From positions 247,581,736-247,645,735 of the forward strand of contig OY294067.1 in NCBI GenBank assembly GCA_958510875.1: 64,000 nucleotides of DNA, given 5' to 3'. Below are positions 35,570-47,629 of the stretch, piece after piece. Both the position numbers and the translations under genes were made by a program. The notes under the pieces are model-generated. The model ran no database searches. It was not told the origin of the DNA and saw only the letters and a program-made list of their open reading frames with translations. Origin of the DNA: Endomychus coccineus (taxonomy: Eukaryota; Arthropoda; Insecta; Coleoptera; Endomychidae). Within the stretch, counting starts at the first letter, position 1; the number at the start of each line of letters is the position of its first letter.

Positions 35570-36670
35570 CCTGTTCAACCTGCTCCAGAAATCAATCTAG
35601 ACAATGTAAATACCTCAACAAAAATATTATATACGATGAACACCTGAATGATAATTCGAGAAAACAACGCATTTTTCAAAGCGTCATAGACTCACTCACT
35701 CCAAATTTCTATCCATTGAGCTATTTTAGAGGGCCACAACTAAAAAACGAAAGCCTATATATTATCCACCATATAGTATATGACTGATTGAATGCTTTCT
35801 CCTAAATCACGTTCAAAATGTACTGGGCTCACCCCATTCGTATTCCATAACGGTTATGATTATTTTGAATATTCATAATACTATTTGAATAATAGGAAAC
35901 GAACCGAAACATTTCATGCAGCTATAAGAAGAGAATCTTAGATCCTGGATAAAATATACGACCATAAGCATTCGTATTTCATAAATAACACATTCTCGAG
36001 TTCCATTTAGACCTGAAATTGTTAAAATTGACAAAAACTACGACTAGAATGAGGATTGGAATACATTGTGCGGAAGATATTTCTTCCGGAAAACCAATTG
36101 TGTGAAATGGTCGATGATAAAGTACCATAAATTTCATCCACCGCCTATTTCGTTTTATTTCATAACTACGATTCATGTAATACTCATACAAGCCACACGG
36201 AAACTGAAGCAAACTGTTACAAAGCTCACAAGGACAAAGCAAGATGTATACGGACATTAATTATAACTATTTATATTAAATTAGAGAACTCAGAACTTTT
36301 TTGGAGGTACAATATTTTTATTCTCGCCTGCTCATTCATTCTGTGTATAACTGTATAACGTATAATATGAAATATGAAACAATAAATCAAAATCATTATG
36401 TAATTCAGAATCCTTCATGAGAGAAACATTCGGCAATTGTTATATGAATATTGGGAACAGAGTTAACCTATTCGGATCATTCGTATGGATGAACTTGGTT
36501 GAAACAACATGTATAACACGTATTTGTTACCATCTAATCTTGAGTCAAGTAGTCAATCAACCAATTTGGGTACCAATAAACAAGTCAACACGAGATGCTA
36601 TTGCTAAAGTAATTCCTTACGCCCATGAAGCCAATAGCTAAAGCATTGACACATTTAGTCAGACCATATT
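35570..36670. other. No recognised gene
   Basis: Short ORFs only, including one at 36417-36641 without motifs. It may be further decayed retroelement sequence leading into the RT relict at 36680. Confidence 0.35.
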
Positions 36671-36679
36671 ACTTTCTGT

Positions 36680-37260
36680 GGTATAATAAGAAACAAAGCC
36701 TACGACGTATTGAACAGCTACTTATTGAACCGTGAACAACAAGTGAAAGTATTATGGCTAATCAAATTTATTGACAATGGAATCCTTCAAGGGCTGGTAC
36801 TAGGTACATTTTAATTATAGGGTAACCATGATATATTAGTACGAAAAATGTATACCTCTGCAACTTATGAAATCTTATTTAATGAACAGGCAACAATACG
36901 TGTCGAGAATTTCGAAAAGATATTGGCTCATTGAAAATAACACAATCAAGAGGAGTGACCCAAGGATCAATATTGGGCCCACTGTTCTTTCTATCATATA
37001 TCGGTGATATTTGGTGAAGATACTGAGAATGAACTGAAGAACGAGTCCTTGCCAATGTTGTATAAATTAGAGTGTATCTTGTTTGTTACTGGTAATCAAG
37101 ACCTAATTGAAGGGTATGTACATGATCACACCCGATATAGGAATAGTCTTATAACACAGAGACTAGATTTTACTATTTATGCAAAAATGTCAAACATTCA
37201 ATATTCAAAATTTATAATAAACTCCCTAGTAATACGAGAACATTAATCTTTTAATGAGTA
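36680..37260 (+). pseudogene. Non-LTR reverse transcriptase relict
   Basis: Two partial, similar RT blocks follow each other. YLLNREQQVK...ILQGLVLG lies at about 36718-36805 and VENFEKDIGSLKITQSRGVT-QGSILGPLFFLSYIGDI at about 36902-37011. The second is the conserved RT region before the catalytic YxDD, which is not found. Downstream debris includes KMSNIQYSKFIINSLVI. The doubled block suggests either two partial copies or an internal duplication. Stops between the blocks make it inactive. Confidence 0.6.
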
Positions 37261-37417
37261 AAGGGTACTTATATGGTGCAGGAGTATCTTTCAGACAAAA
37301 TTTTGGAAATCTAAATCAATCTAATAATTACTTGCTAGAATGTTAGTCGTTAATTATGATACGTATGTATATATTTTTCTTCTTTTAACATATTCTCAGC
37401 TTTAGGTAATTGTGAAC

Positions 37418-38203
37418 TAGGGATGTTCGATACTGTTACTATATTTTGTATCGATACTGATCATAACAAAATTATCGATCCCACAAATATTGCAGTGAAC
37501 AGTATCGATAATGCTAGTATCGAGCCGTTGTTTCATCCAGGATGGATATCACTAGATGGAGATTGCATAATAATCAAGGTACGTTCTTGAAATTCTGAAA
37601 GAAAATGAAGTACAAACTTACGAACATGAAGAACACGCTCATATTCTTCTAAACGTTTATTTTATTTCTGATTTTGGATTTAAACACTTCTTCTATAAAT
37701 AGTGAGCAGTACCTGCTTGTAAAGGAAACTGCAATTGGAATTTCTGGATTGGAAGAATAAGTATAAAATATGCAAGCCAAGACGTGAATATGAAGAGATC
37801 TGAATAAAAAAAAAAACGTTTGATTTGATGTGAAATTGAGAAATTAAATGTCACTTAATATAATAGTGTATAATTGGAAATAATGAACAAATACCAAACG
37901 AATCAAAGGTATATTATGTGAAATTTTCGGACAAAAAAATCTAACTAAAATAGAAAATTTGAAAATGATAAACAAAACAAATAAACAATCAAACATAAGC
38001 AAATTGTTTCAGAAGAAGTATAAAGCCGAACTATTTTATGCGGAATTTGTAGTCGCAACGCAATTGGAATAATGATAAATACTTTTCTTATTCTACCTCA
38101 TGATTGATCCAGGCTATTGCGATACCAACCGAATGAGTATCGATACAAAATATCGTGTATCGGTCACTAGAATATAGATCCTTCCAAAAATCGAACATCC
38201 TTA
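37418..38203. mobile_element. Non-autonomous hAT element with 8-bp target duplication
   Basis: TTGTGAAC flanks both ends (37410-37417 and 38204-38211). Terminal inverted repeats are TAGGGATGTTCGAT on the left and ATCGAACATCCTTA on the right. A subterminal TATCGATAC/GTATCGATA motif recurs near both ends. Length is 786 bp with no transposase. The 8-bp duplication and short TAGGG-type ends match the hAT superfamily. Confidence 0.85.
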
Positions 38204-38559
38204 TTGTGAACTAATGAAACCACTATTGTTATTAATAATATTATTATTATCATATTATGAATCCCTATATTGCAAGTATGGGAAAGCGAGATCTAAATTT
38301 GAAATAATATATAGCTCTGTTAATAATACAATAATGTGAAGTTTACAGATGTCTACAATTTTCATGAATACCTTTTTTTGATATGTATCCTCTATAATAA
38401 CGGATATATCGAACTTTTACACACTAATGCCGGACACTGTATATGAATGTTTGATATTTATTTATAAACTCAGAGACGTGTTTGACCTACATGTTTACAC
38501 AATACAAATAGTACATATTATGTCACCAGTTTAGTTTGGATTACCCAATACATGACTAA

Positions 38560-38693
38560 GAATGACGGAGAAAACCCGTCATCGATGTGACGTCACGATC
38601 TATTTTATGTCTTCATTATGTGCATGAGACTTCTTGTGGTACATTTGGATAGTTCGTGTGACAGCAAGTGTCAGAATAAAAGAGAGTTATATT
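38560..38693. repeat. Dispersed repeat R, left part (copy 2)
   Basis: ATCGATGTGACGTCACGATC and GCAAGTGTCAG match 24413-24468. The repeat resumes at 38979-39110 after the palindrome. Confidence 0.6.
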
Positions 38694-38986
38694 CATCGAC
38701 ATATACATATGGACTGCGCGTGGCAATGATAAGCGCGGGTAGTGCCGGCGTGAGAGAGGGGAAAACGAAGAGGACTAATACTGTCTTTATCTATTTTATC
38801 TATCGCGTTTCTATTGGCCGCTGCGTTGCCATGGAAATGCAACATGACTGTAGCTAGTATGTTTACGTCCCGAGCCGATAGATAAAGACAGTATTAGTCC
38901 TCTTCGTTTTCCCCTCTCTCACGCCGGCACTACCCGCGCTTATCATTGCCACGCGCAGTCCATATGTATATGTCGATGGTTATATT
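38686..38986. mobile_element. Perfect foldback element with 101-bp arms and 8-bp target duplication
   Basis: Left arm 38694-38794 and right arm 38878-38978 are identical inverted copies over 101 bp, separated by 83 bp. GTTATATT flanks the palindrome on both sides (38686-38693, 38979-38986). The arms are much richer in G and C than the surroundings. Perfect arm identity suggests recent insertion or recent arm homogenisation. The outer sequence is CATCGACATATACATATGG. An 8-bp duplication is used by hAT and P elements, but the ends do not clearly identify either. No coding capacity. Confidence 0.85.
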
Positions 38987-39115
38987 ATAGTGTGAATAAT
39001 TGCTAAAGTCAACCTGACCGCGGTGTCAGTATGGAACATAGTTACATTATGTAGACAATTTGGATAAAATTTCAATGTAACATAGAGTATAATTTAACGT
39101 CCTTCATCACCGGTT
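38979..39115. repeat. Dispersed repeat R, right part (copy 2)
   Basis: TTATAGTGTGAATAATTGC, TGGATAAAATTTCAATGTAA and TTTAACGTCCTTCAT match 25201-25310. Confidence 0.6.
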
Positions 39116-39198
39116 TCTTAATCATTTCCAATATATGTTTCAGAAGTATCTATTAGGCAAAAGTGATACATTCCGCCTATATAGTTAATTAATAATTA

Positions 39199-39885
39199 TC
39201 CTTGACCCAGGTATGAATTATATATAAATTCTCGAGAAATAGGTCATACTAACACATATGCTTATTATATCTTTGACGTTGTCATTTAGACATTGAGTAG
39301 TCTCGAAAAAGGTTGGGCAGAGATTAAAATCCACACATCTCTAGATCAATCTAGTTAAGTTTTGTTTAGAATGCACTTATTTTCAATATGGTGGGCAATA
39401 TTTTGGACAAATATTCAGCACAGCAATGAGATCACTCATTTCACCTACTATTGCTAACCTAGTTATGGAATGCCTAGAAGAATCTGTAATAATATCATTA
39501 GATTTTTAGCCCGCATTCTTCAAACATTACTTGATAATAAATTTAACAATTTCCATTGTAAACTTCAATTTACTTGTGAAATGGGAGTGAACAAAAACAT
39601 AAATTTCCTATATATGAGCATTAGGCATGAGTCAGATGGAAAAATACTAAATAAGTTTGGTTCCAGTGATAACTTCAATTCAGTTACACCAACAAGTTAT
39701 AAAAAAATTGTTGTAAACAGCCTCATCAATCGCACTGTTAAATTGTCCCATCCAGAGGATCGTCCCAAAAATTTTTTGTAAAACACTGGAAATGAATGGC
39801 TACACAAAAACGTTTTTCAACCCAATTATTAATAAGGATATGTGTTAGTGTAACCTATTTCCCGAGAATTTATTTATAACATATA
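39199..39885 (+). pseudogene. Penelope-like element relict bounded by inverted ends
   Basis: The plus-strand ORF at 39470-39781 carries FNNFHCKLQFTCEMGVNKNI, NFLYMSIRHESDGKIL, and PTSYKKIVVNSLINRTVKLS. This is the region after the RT catalytic core in PLE proteins, before the GIY-YIG domain. The end blocks TTCTCGAGAAATAGGTCATA (39230-39249) and TAACCTATTTCCCGAGAATT (about 39849-39868) are inverted copies of each other and of the outer ends at 21998-22412. The upstream RT core and downstream nuclease are missing. Confidence 0.75.
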
Positions 39886-39999
39886 GTTAAAATACGTTCA
39901 ACCTGCATCGGTGTTTCTGACTGAGGTGAGTAAGACCCCAGTAGTGCATTTTGTTGCCCAATTTCCACACTCCAAGCAGCAGGGTCAGTTTTTTAAATT

Positions 40000-41640
40000 T
40001 GTATATATTTTTGGTAAACTATGTTAGTAGGTTATTTGAAATCTAATTGATTGATTCCTTCTTTATACACATTTACCCCCTTGAACACATGTATTATTGA
40101 ACTGCTTGTACACTCGGCTGAGAGGTATCCCTTTTGCTTTATAGCGTCTCTCATATTTCCCATTCCTACATTTGATCCGCATGGCTTCCCGAAAGCTATT
40201 TTGCTTAGGGAAGTGGGGGAAGTCACGTGAACAATTGATCACAGCTTTTTTCAATTACGCTGGTTTTGTTTATCATATTTCAACATCCTCTGATACTCTC
40301 CATTTATGAAAGAAAAATTAATTTCGAAGTCTTTTCATCGAGTAATAAAAGTTCAATCGTTAAACTTCGTGCATATTTCCATGCCGTGGTCTATAAAAAT
40401 GAAGTAAACATAAATCATGAGTTGAGAAGTAATTTGTAATCTGCAAGCAAAATTCCTCAAACCGAATGGAGGTGCGTATTGAGCTTCGTCTTTAATTTAA
40501 AATTCCATTGACATATAAATGAGTTCATTATGAATTGTCACGTAGATAATACAGCAGCAGCAAAAATAATTCTACAGGTCCTCGAATAATAAATCACATT
40601 CTCTGACGTTCCCTGCAATTTTATATACTGATTAATGTTGTCCGACACGCTTTAGAAAGTCATACATCACATCGCCACTGGAAAACTTGTCCAATATTAT
40701 ATTGCCGTACCTATCGGCCGTTTTAATTGCGCAACGTAGGCGTTGTGTGCTAAACAAATTCTGTTTCCTAAGCTTATAAATCACTCACCGCCACCGCTCA
40801 ACGAGCATTTCTTTCAATTTACATGTGAGGTAGGCAATGATTGCCAACATATTAGGATCGTAGCTGTCGGATGTTTTCAAGTTCACGTGAAATATGTAAA
40901 GAGAAATTTGATGTGGGTGCTCATTCAAATTCAAAATTATACACTCAGAACTGTTAACATCCATCCAACTCTAATATGGATTCTCTTATAGGTGTTCTAG
41001 TTTTCATTCACAAATCTGAAAGAGCTCACAGACCTTGATGACTTTCAGAACGGTAACCAGGATTCTCCATGTCAAACAAACAAACAAAATCACAATAACG
41101 GACACAAATAAACACGTCTTACACTCTGCACTTCAGAAGAACAATTGCTAAAAATAATCCTTAATACCCACGTGAAATCTACCTGCTTCGACAGCGGACC
41201 GAATTACTAAATCACCCTTTCGGATTTGGACAAGGTCCCTGTGAGCAGGTAGTCCCTTCCACAGGTAGCGGGACCGAATTCCGAAACACCGGATTCTCCA
41301 CATCGGTCATGGTCTGATTGTCGATAGCATCACAGCTAATGACCAGAAGCTTACAAAGACAAGTGTACCTGACATATCTCGTCTTCGAGTCCAGTTGTAG
41401 AAAGAGGCCAAACGGAGTATGAACTCAAGGTGCCAGGCCAAAAGTAGGTTTTGTAGAGGGGAATAGGCTGCTGGAAAACCTGGAAAGTCACAGTATTCTC
41501 AGATTGATCTCTGATATCATATCAACAATGACCAATGTCAACCACCCCTTCAACATCATCTTGCCAGGAAGAAATTGATGCATTCGGAATAAAACCCACC
41601 TACTGTGGGTGGACATCTAGTCCAGTAACGGAGGAACTTG
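40000..41640. other. No recognised gene; one short shared repeat
   Basis: GGGAAGTCACGTGA followed by CAATTGATCACAGCT (40215-40244) recurs at about 54893-54921. ORFs at 40032-40254 and 40743-40991 show no family resemblance. 41170-41640 may be further LINE debris but no motif supports it. Confidence 0.4.
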
Positions 41641-41649
41641 ATTACGACA

Positions 41650-43163
41650 ATTTTTGCTTATGGACCGATTTTGATCTGTGAATGCTCATCCGATTCGTCT
41701 TGACACTTAGATCAAAGCTTACCACTTTTGGTCCTTAACAAATTGTTTATTTTCTTAATAAACAATAAATAAAGGTAACAAAAGTTTTAAACGCTAATTT
41801 CCATTGATTTTAAGCAGTTAAAGTGTATTTCTTTAAATTTATTCGACCGATAAACAGTGTTTATTCAATGTTTATAACAATTTGTTAACAAACAGAAAAT
41901 TTGTTGATCAACAAATTAACAAAAATTTTTCTAAGTATTCGATATTAGAGTCATTTTGGGATAATGATTAGGACCTGCTAAACATGAATATTTGATGTTC
42001 ATTATTCAATTAGCTGCTAATGAAATTAGTTATAAACAATTTCTTAGTTAACCAGTGAACAAAAAAAATTTTCTAAATATTCGACATAAGAGTCATTTTC
42101 GTATAATTAGGACTTGGATAAATGTTTTTTCAAATCAAGGAAAAGTTATATTCTGAAATAAATAAGAACAAACATTTTAAATTATATTTAAATTAGTTTT
42201 ATTAAATTAATACAAAATTTTTATGATTATGTATATATGTTATTCATTATTTTCATCATCATCCTCACTTAATTGAAAAAATATTATACACTAATATTAT
42301 TAATTAACAAATAACTAAACAAATAAGCAATAGAAAACAAAACACGTGAACGATATGAAGGCCTAGGATTTTTTTTTAAATGATGCCGTTACGATGTGAT
42401 GCCAGCTGAAGGCACAGCATAGCCACGCAAGATCTTCGGTGGATGAGCCTTACAATTATGCGATGCTATGGCTACGTTTAGGAAGTCCTAGGGCCGGAAC
42501 AATGAATTTGTAGAAAGCGATCATAACAGGCAGGCACGCACCCAAAAACGGAGGAAATGGGGCAGTTAAAAATTTTGTTCATCAAATTCAAATTATCCGA
42601 AAATAACTGTAATCTTGAATATTTTTGTTGACTAAGAAATTATTTGGTTAACTAATTATATTAGCAACTAATCAAAAAATGGACTTCAAATTCATGCTTA
42701 GCAGGTACTAATTATCCGAAAATGACTCTAATGTCGAATATTTATAGAACTTGTATTTTTTTGTTCATTGGTCAACTAAGAAATTGTTTATAACTAATTA
42801 TATCAGCAACTAATTGAATAATGGACATCAAATTCATTTTTAGCAGGTCCTAATTATCCGAAAATTAATCTAATGTTGAATATTTAGAAATTTTTTGATA
42901 ATTTGGTGGTTAAAAAATTGTTTATTTATCAACAAATAGTTATAAACATTGAAAAAACACTGTTTATCGGTCAAATAAATAAAAAAACACTTTATCTGCT
43001 TGAAATCTATGGAAAATAGCGTTTAAAACTTTGTTGCCACTATTTATAATTCATTAACAAAATAAACAATTTGTCAAGGCCCAAAAGTGGTAAGCTATGC
43101 GTCAGGATGAATCGAATGAACCCTCACAGATCAAAAACGGTCCATGAGCAAACATTTTTGTAA
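41650..43163. mobile_element. Long-TIR element with internal subrepeats
   Basis: Inverted arms (41650 to about 42150 and about 42590 to 43163) match from the outer TTTTTGCTTATGGACCG against CGGTCCATGAGCAAACATTT, through TTACCACTTTTGG against CCAAAAGTGGTAA, inwards. Each arm contains ~120-bp subrepeats built around TAATTATCCGAAAATGACTC and AAATTGTTTATAACTAATTA. The centre (42150-42590) is unique and non-coding. It is related in motifs to 29780-32781. A retroelement RNase H follows immediately at 43190, so it may have inserted in a LINE. Confidence 0.75.
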
Positions 43164-43189
43164 GTCGGGTCGATTTTGGGCTTCATTTA

Positions 43190-43540
43190 GTGGAATAATC
43201 TTCAGGTTCACAGACGGCTCCAAAACTCCTAAGTAGTTGAAGATAGAATATATGGTTGGAACTATCCTGGTATCGGTGCTGTTGCAACTATTTTTCAAAC
43301 AGAATTGCATGTCATTGAGTTGTGTGCAGGAGAACTAAAACAACCTGATCGCAAATCGATAATTTTCTGACAACGGCTTGGTTCTTATCGTTGTAACTCA
43401 AAAACGGTATGGAACTGTCAAAATACACTTGTATGTCTAGACAACAAGAACAAAGTGAGTGATGTGTATACAAGGCCACTCCGGCATTGAGGAAAATGAG
43501 CAGATTCTCTGACCAGGGAGGGTATAGGTTTAGTGATCGT
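43190..43540 (+). pseudogene. LINE RNase H relict
   Basis: Frame-shifted blocks are FRFTDGSKTP (first acidic residue of RNase H, about 43203-43232), a VIELCARELKQ-like stretch in another frame, IFSDNGLVL, and IQGHSGIEENEQI (about 43468-43508), the PGHSGIxGNExAD signature. R1/LOA/I-type LINEs carry this domain after the RT. Several stops and frameshifts. Confidence 0.65.
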
Positions 43541-43920
43541 AACTAGGACAGTATAACAATAAGAATGGGGTTCTTTCGTTGATTATAATTTATTGATTCT
43601 TGATCCTAATTTTTGTTATTACAAAACATTTGTTATCTTGATTCTAACGTTGGTGATATGTTTTTTTTTGTTATTTATGTTGTTAAGATGGTATCCGACA
43701 CAACTTCATTGGGCCAAAAACAGTGATTGGTATATTTGCATGTACTGCTGAAATAGCTATGTTATACTGGATTACAAGTAGTTGGAATACTTCAGTACTG
43801 ACGAACCTTACCAGCTCTAAAGCTACTCGAAAACTCTAATACAATGCCGTTTAAACCACCATTAGCGAAGATTCCACTAAGTGGAAGACGATGCCGACTA
43901 TCTATCGAGGATGATGCACT

Positions 43921-43990
43921 CTCGGGGATGATGAAACAACTGAACGCATTCTCTGTGAATGTCCATCGGAGCGCAAGAATCAGATTTAGA
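43921..43990 (+). pseudogene. LINE C-terminal zinc-knuckle relict
   Basis: LGDDETTERILCECPSERKN (43921-43980) followed by a stop. It resembles the C-terminal ET-HILCEC-A knuckle of R1/LOA-type LINEs. It is in the same direction as the RNase H at 43190-43540 and probably belongs to the same copy. Confidence 0.6.
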
Positions 43991-43999
43991 AACACCAAT

Positions 44000-45590
44000 A
44001 ACTACCTTTGTGGTTAATATTTGTCAAGTAATTTGTTAAGTTATTAACCGAAGATTTTGAATAAACTAATAATTATGAATCCATTTTCACTTTCGTTTTA
44101 TGTTATTCAACATAGTGCGTACGAGTTTCATTTGAGGAAGTGCAAACATGGAACCTTGAAAGTATTTTATGAATATTTTCCAAATCCTATAGAAACGGAT
44201 TCAACATTTATTACACAAATCATATTTTTACATTCATTTATAGTGGTATGACAATAGATCTGGGAGAACTTTTTTTATGTTTCTTCCGACTCGTTAATGA
44301 AATAAAATGCTTTTGTGATTACCGATAAATTTTGATTATACCGGAGATATAAGATAATTAATTAATCAATTATTTTAGACCATGCAGTTGTTAGACATCA
44401 AGTGTGGGTAGAAGCGTCAACCCATTGATGCGTGTTTCTATGGAAACAGGTGAAACTCAAAAAATATCAATATCCCTTCACAAATTTTTCTGCTCAAGAA
44501 TCTCCCGATGAAAAATAATATACAACATTGTTTAAATAGTATTAAGTTCGCATAAACACATTAAACAGAGAACTTCTTGATACGCTTTTAATAAAAGAAG
44601 TCGACTGTAACGAAAACGATAAAAAAGATGGATTTCATCCTCTCAGAGTGACAGACACCGATCACGAGAACGATTAATCTTTCTGTAGCTAGAAAAATGG
44701 TTAAAATAGACTTTTCGTCTTTAGGGATATGTTTCGTTCTTGACTGGTAGAATATTTGTAGCCACTTTAACTTCGTTTTCTTTTGTATTCCGCATGCATT
44801 TACTTCAGCGTCGTGTGTCGCAATAAACATTTGTTGTAGACTAGTTTGAATTTTAAAACGTCAAAGTTCACTGTTGTGTAAATTGAAATGAATGGAAATT
44901 GTCTAGACTCAGTTACAACATTCTCTGTTGAATTCAAGAAATATGAAGATGAAAACTTGTCACTTTTGAAATCTATAGAAATCAATAAATAGAAGAATTG
45001 GTATATTTTGAAGAATGATCAAACTGAAACTAATAGTTACCTTTCATTATATTTTATTCTGAGAATGTTATGCCCACCAATTGTAGCCAATCAGAAGCTT
45101 GCATTTTGACGTATTGCTATGACAACAATTTAGTTTTTCTGAAAATTACCCTACTCATAAGCACTTACCTGTACGATCAAATGAAAACCTCCTTAGCTTG
45201 ACAGCTGTAATGAAATCACAAGATTTAAGGGTGAAATATAGAATAATTTCACGAAGAATGTTGTTCATATTCTTGAACAGATCTTCTTGTTCAGGATTTA
45301 GGCCAGAGTAGTTCACCAAATACATTAAATACTTCAGATTTTTATGATTAACTTCAAAGAACCTGTCACAGGAATTACCACAGCCAACTTTATATTATTA
45401 TAACGCGTAAAATTATCATTTATTTCGTATGCATTATTATTTAATTCTTTTACACTTTTCCCTTTTTTCTAGGAGTATAAAATTATGGAACGTATAAAAA
45501 ATAATATTTATTTCAGATTATTATTTAAACCTTTTTTCACTAGAGCAGAGGGAAAGTAATAAAAATGCTATAAGACTGCTTCTGATTTAC
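44000..45590. other. No recognised feature
   Basis: Short chance ORFs only, none with motifs. Confidence 0.4.
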
Positions 45591-45597
45591 TATAATA

Positions 45598-46353
45598 CCG
45601 GGATATCAAAAATTATCTTGGTCAAGGGTGGTTATGGAATCTAAACGTGTGTCTTACTTTACGTTTGAAATAATTATGTCACTGTCACACTGACATTTTT
45701 GAATATGTTTTGTTCTGTCAGAATCTGTTAAGTGATTGTGCTGAAATTTTCTAATCCAGTTTTCGAATCATGCCACTTACCACACAGCACCAAATTTCCA
45801 TGATTGAAGCCTATTTTCGGAAGGGTGCGCTAGTTAATGGAAATTGGCAATACAGTCAACGTTCCTGTTGGGACAATTTTCGAGACCACTTCCCAAACGT
45901 GGAAATCTTACCGGACAATTTTTATGCGTGCCTTACAAATTGTGTTTCGCGAAACTGGTTATGTGACTCATAAAAAAGTAGCTGGTAGACCAAGAGTTCG
46001 TACAGAAGAAGTTGTCAAGAACTTCAACAAAGAATAGTTCAGCAATGTGCAACCATAACGCCAGAAATGCTGCAAAACGGTTTTCACAACATGAGGATGC
46101 GCGTCAACTTGTGCATCGAACAAAACGGGGGACATTTCCAACAATTACTATAATTCAGTTTTTCTTGTTACTAAAACCGTTATTTCATAATTTGTAGTTC
46201 ATTATTGTTTTACAACTGAAATAAATAGGTATCAAATTTGTAGGTTATTGATGATGTCAGTGTGACAGTGACATAATTATTTCAAACGTAAAGTAAGACT
46301 TACGTTTCAGATTCCACAACCACCCTCGACCAAGATAATTTTCGATATCTCGG
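45598..46353 (+). mobile_element. DUF4817-type Tc1/mariner deletion derivative, copy 2
   Basis: TA on each side (45596-45597, 46354-46355). Ends CCGGGATATC and GATATCTCGG, with inverted repeats of ~95 bp that include TCAAGGGTGG and AAATAATTATGTCACTGTCA. 756 bp long. It carries the first and last parts of a transposase (described separately), with the catalytic middle lost. Same family as 11977-12583. Confidence 0.8.
45770..46145 (+). pseudogene. DUF4817-type transposase, catalytic core deleted
   Basis: Begins MPLTTQHQISMIEAYFRKGA at ATG 45770. After a frameshift come FRETGYVTHKKVAGRPRVRT and EEVVKN. These are the DUF4817-type N-terminal helix-turn-helix and the RPRVRT linker. It then joins the extreme C-terminus: QQRIVQQCATITPEMLQN, FHNMRMRVNLCIEQNGGHFQ. 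All three catalytic acid blocks are missing. The start codon is chosen because the family begins at this residue. Confidence 0.75.
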
Positions 46354-46355
46354 TA

Positions 46356-46990
46356 TAAGCCCACTATTATTTACTCAGTTTTGTATTTTTTCTCCCTTTT
46401 CTATTACTATAAAGTTGTATGACGTAAGTAGAATGTTTTCCACTTCATTTGATATCTAATCCCTCAATTGTTTTCCCTTTTCTCTGAGACTATGAAAGTG
46501 TGTGGTACGGGTGGAATATTATGTTTTTCATATCATTATTTAAACCACTTATTACTGGAGCACAGGGAAATTTAAAAATTATCATCTCACTATTTTCTGT
46601 TCCAAAACGTGACATTTTCTGTTTGTGTCTGATGTAACATATAAAACGCGACTACGCTTTCAAAACTTCAAAATAAGTTTACCATTCCTATGCAACACTA
46701 ACAGCCTACTATGATATCCCCTACATGAGTTTGTTTGTCACCAATTTAATTCTACTTTCAAATAATTTTAGCATAACATTTTCTGACCGAATCTCCCACG
46801 AGCTTAAGTCGATATTCCGAAAGTTTTTTCTGAATTGCAAATTTTTAGGAAAATTTCCAGAAATAATTCAAGCACTAGGGAGATCATATGTGAGAATTAT
46901 AATCTTCTATAAAGTAAGCAAGTGTTATTGTAACTAGGAATTATGAGAGGAAACTGTAAAGACGACCTCTCAATAATTCTCAAAAGCATC
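46356..46990. other. No recognised feature
   Basis: Nothing supported. Confidence 0.4.
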
Positions 46991-47009
46991 TCTTTTAATA
47001 ACACGAATG

Positions 47010-47625
47010 TGATAAATGTGGTGTTTCTCAACGGCAATTATTGCCAATGGACTGGGAGTAGGTAAGTGAATCCACTATTTCAAGGTATTGGAATATTTTT
47101 GAGCAAGCTTGAGTTGTAAGGAGAAGGACAAATGGAAATTGTTTTAATCTACCAATATCTACCAAAACGATGAGAAATATATTAATGGAGATAGAATCAA
47201 GATTTCGACGACAAGCAATAGTACCGGAACTCACTGAAACACATTGTGCACGACGTCCACTATTTCGTCGTGAAGACATCCAATGGATGATCGACTTCGA
47301 GTGGCAAGTTCTCTTCTCGGATGAGTGCCTTTTTGCTTATCTGGTATGGATGAACGAGCCAGTGTATATCGACAACCAGGTGCCAGATTTCAGAAAAACA
47401 AGGTCCAAGAAGGCCAACATTTTGGACAACATTCCATAAGGATTTTGAGCGACATTATCCTGAAGGAACTAGATAGGGAATACTGGACACTATATTGCAG
47501 AAGTTCTTAAGCCACATGTGATTACTTTCGCCGAAAAATATGATCAGGGTTTCATTTTTCAACGGGATAATGCCTGACAGCATGTTGATAGAATTGTACA
47601 AAAGCTTGTATTTCTCTAACTTCAC
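47010..47625 (+). pseudogene. Tc1-like transposase relict
   Basis: Frame-shifted blocks in order are a weak WNIFEQA-VVRRR stretch near 47085-47130 (DNA-binding region), RRQAIVPELTETHCARR (about 47198-47250), WQVLFSDECLFCLSG split by a frameshift (first aspartate, about 47302-47345), DERASVYRQPGARFQKN (about 47352-47402), and FIFQRDNA followed by a stop (second aspartate, about 47552-47575). The order matches Tc1-family DD34E transposases. The third acidic block is absent. Confidence 0.7.
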
Positions 47626-47629
47626 ATAC

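Noticed and set aside
41170..41640. LINE RT upstream of the long-TIR element
   Set aside because: Its position before the RNase H relict invites this, but no RT motif can be read in any frame.
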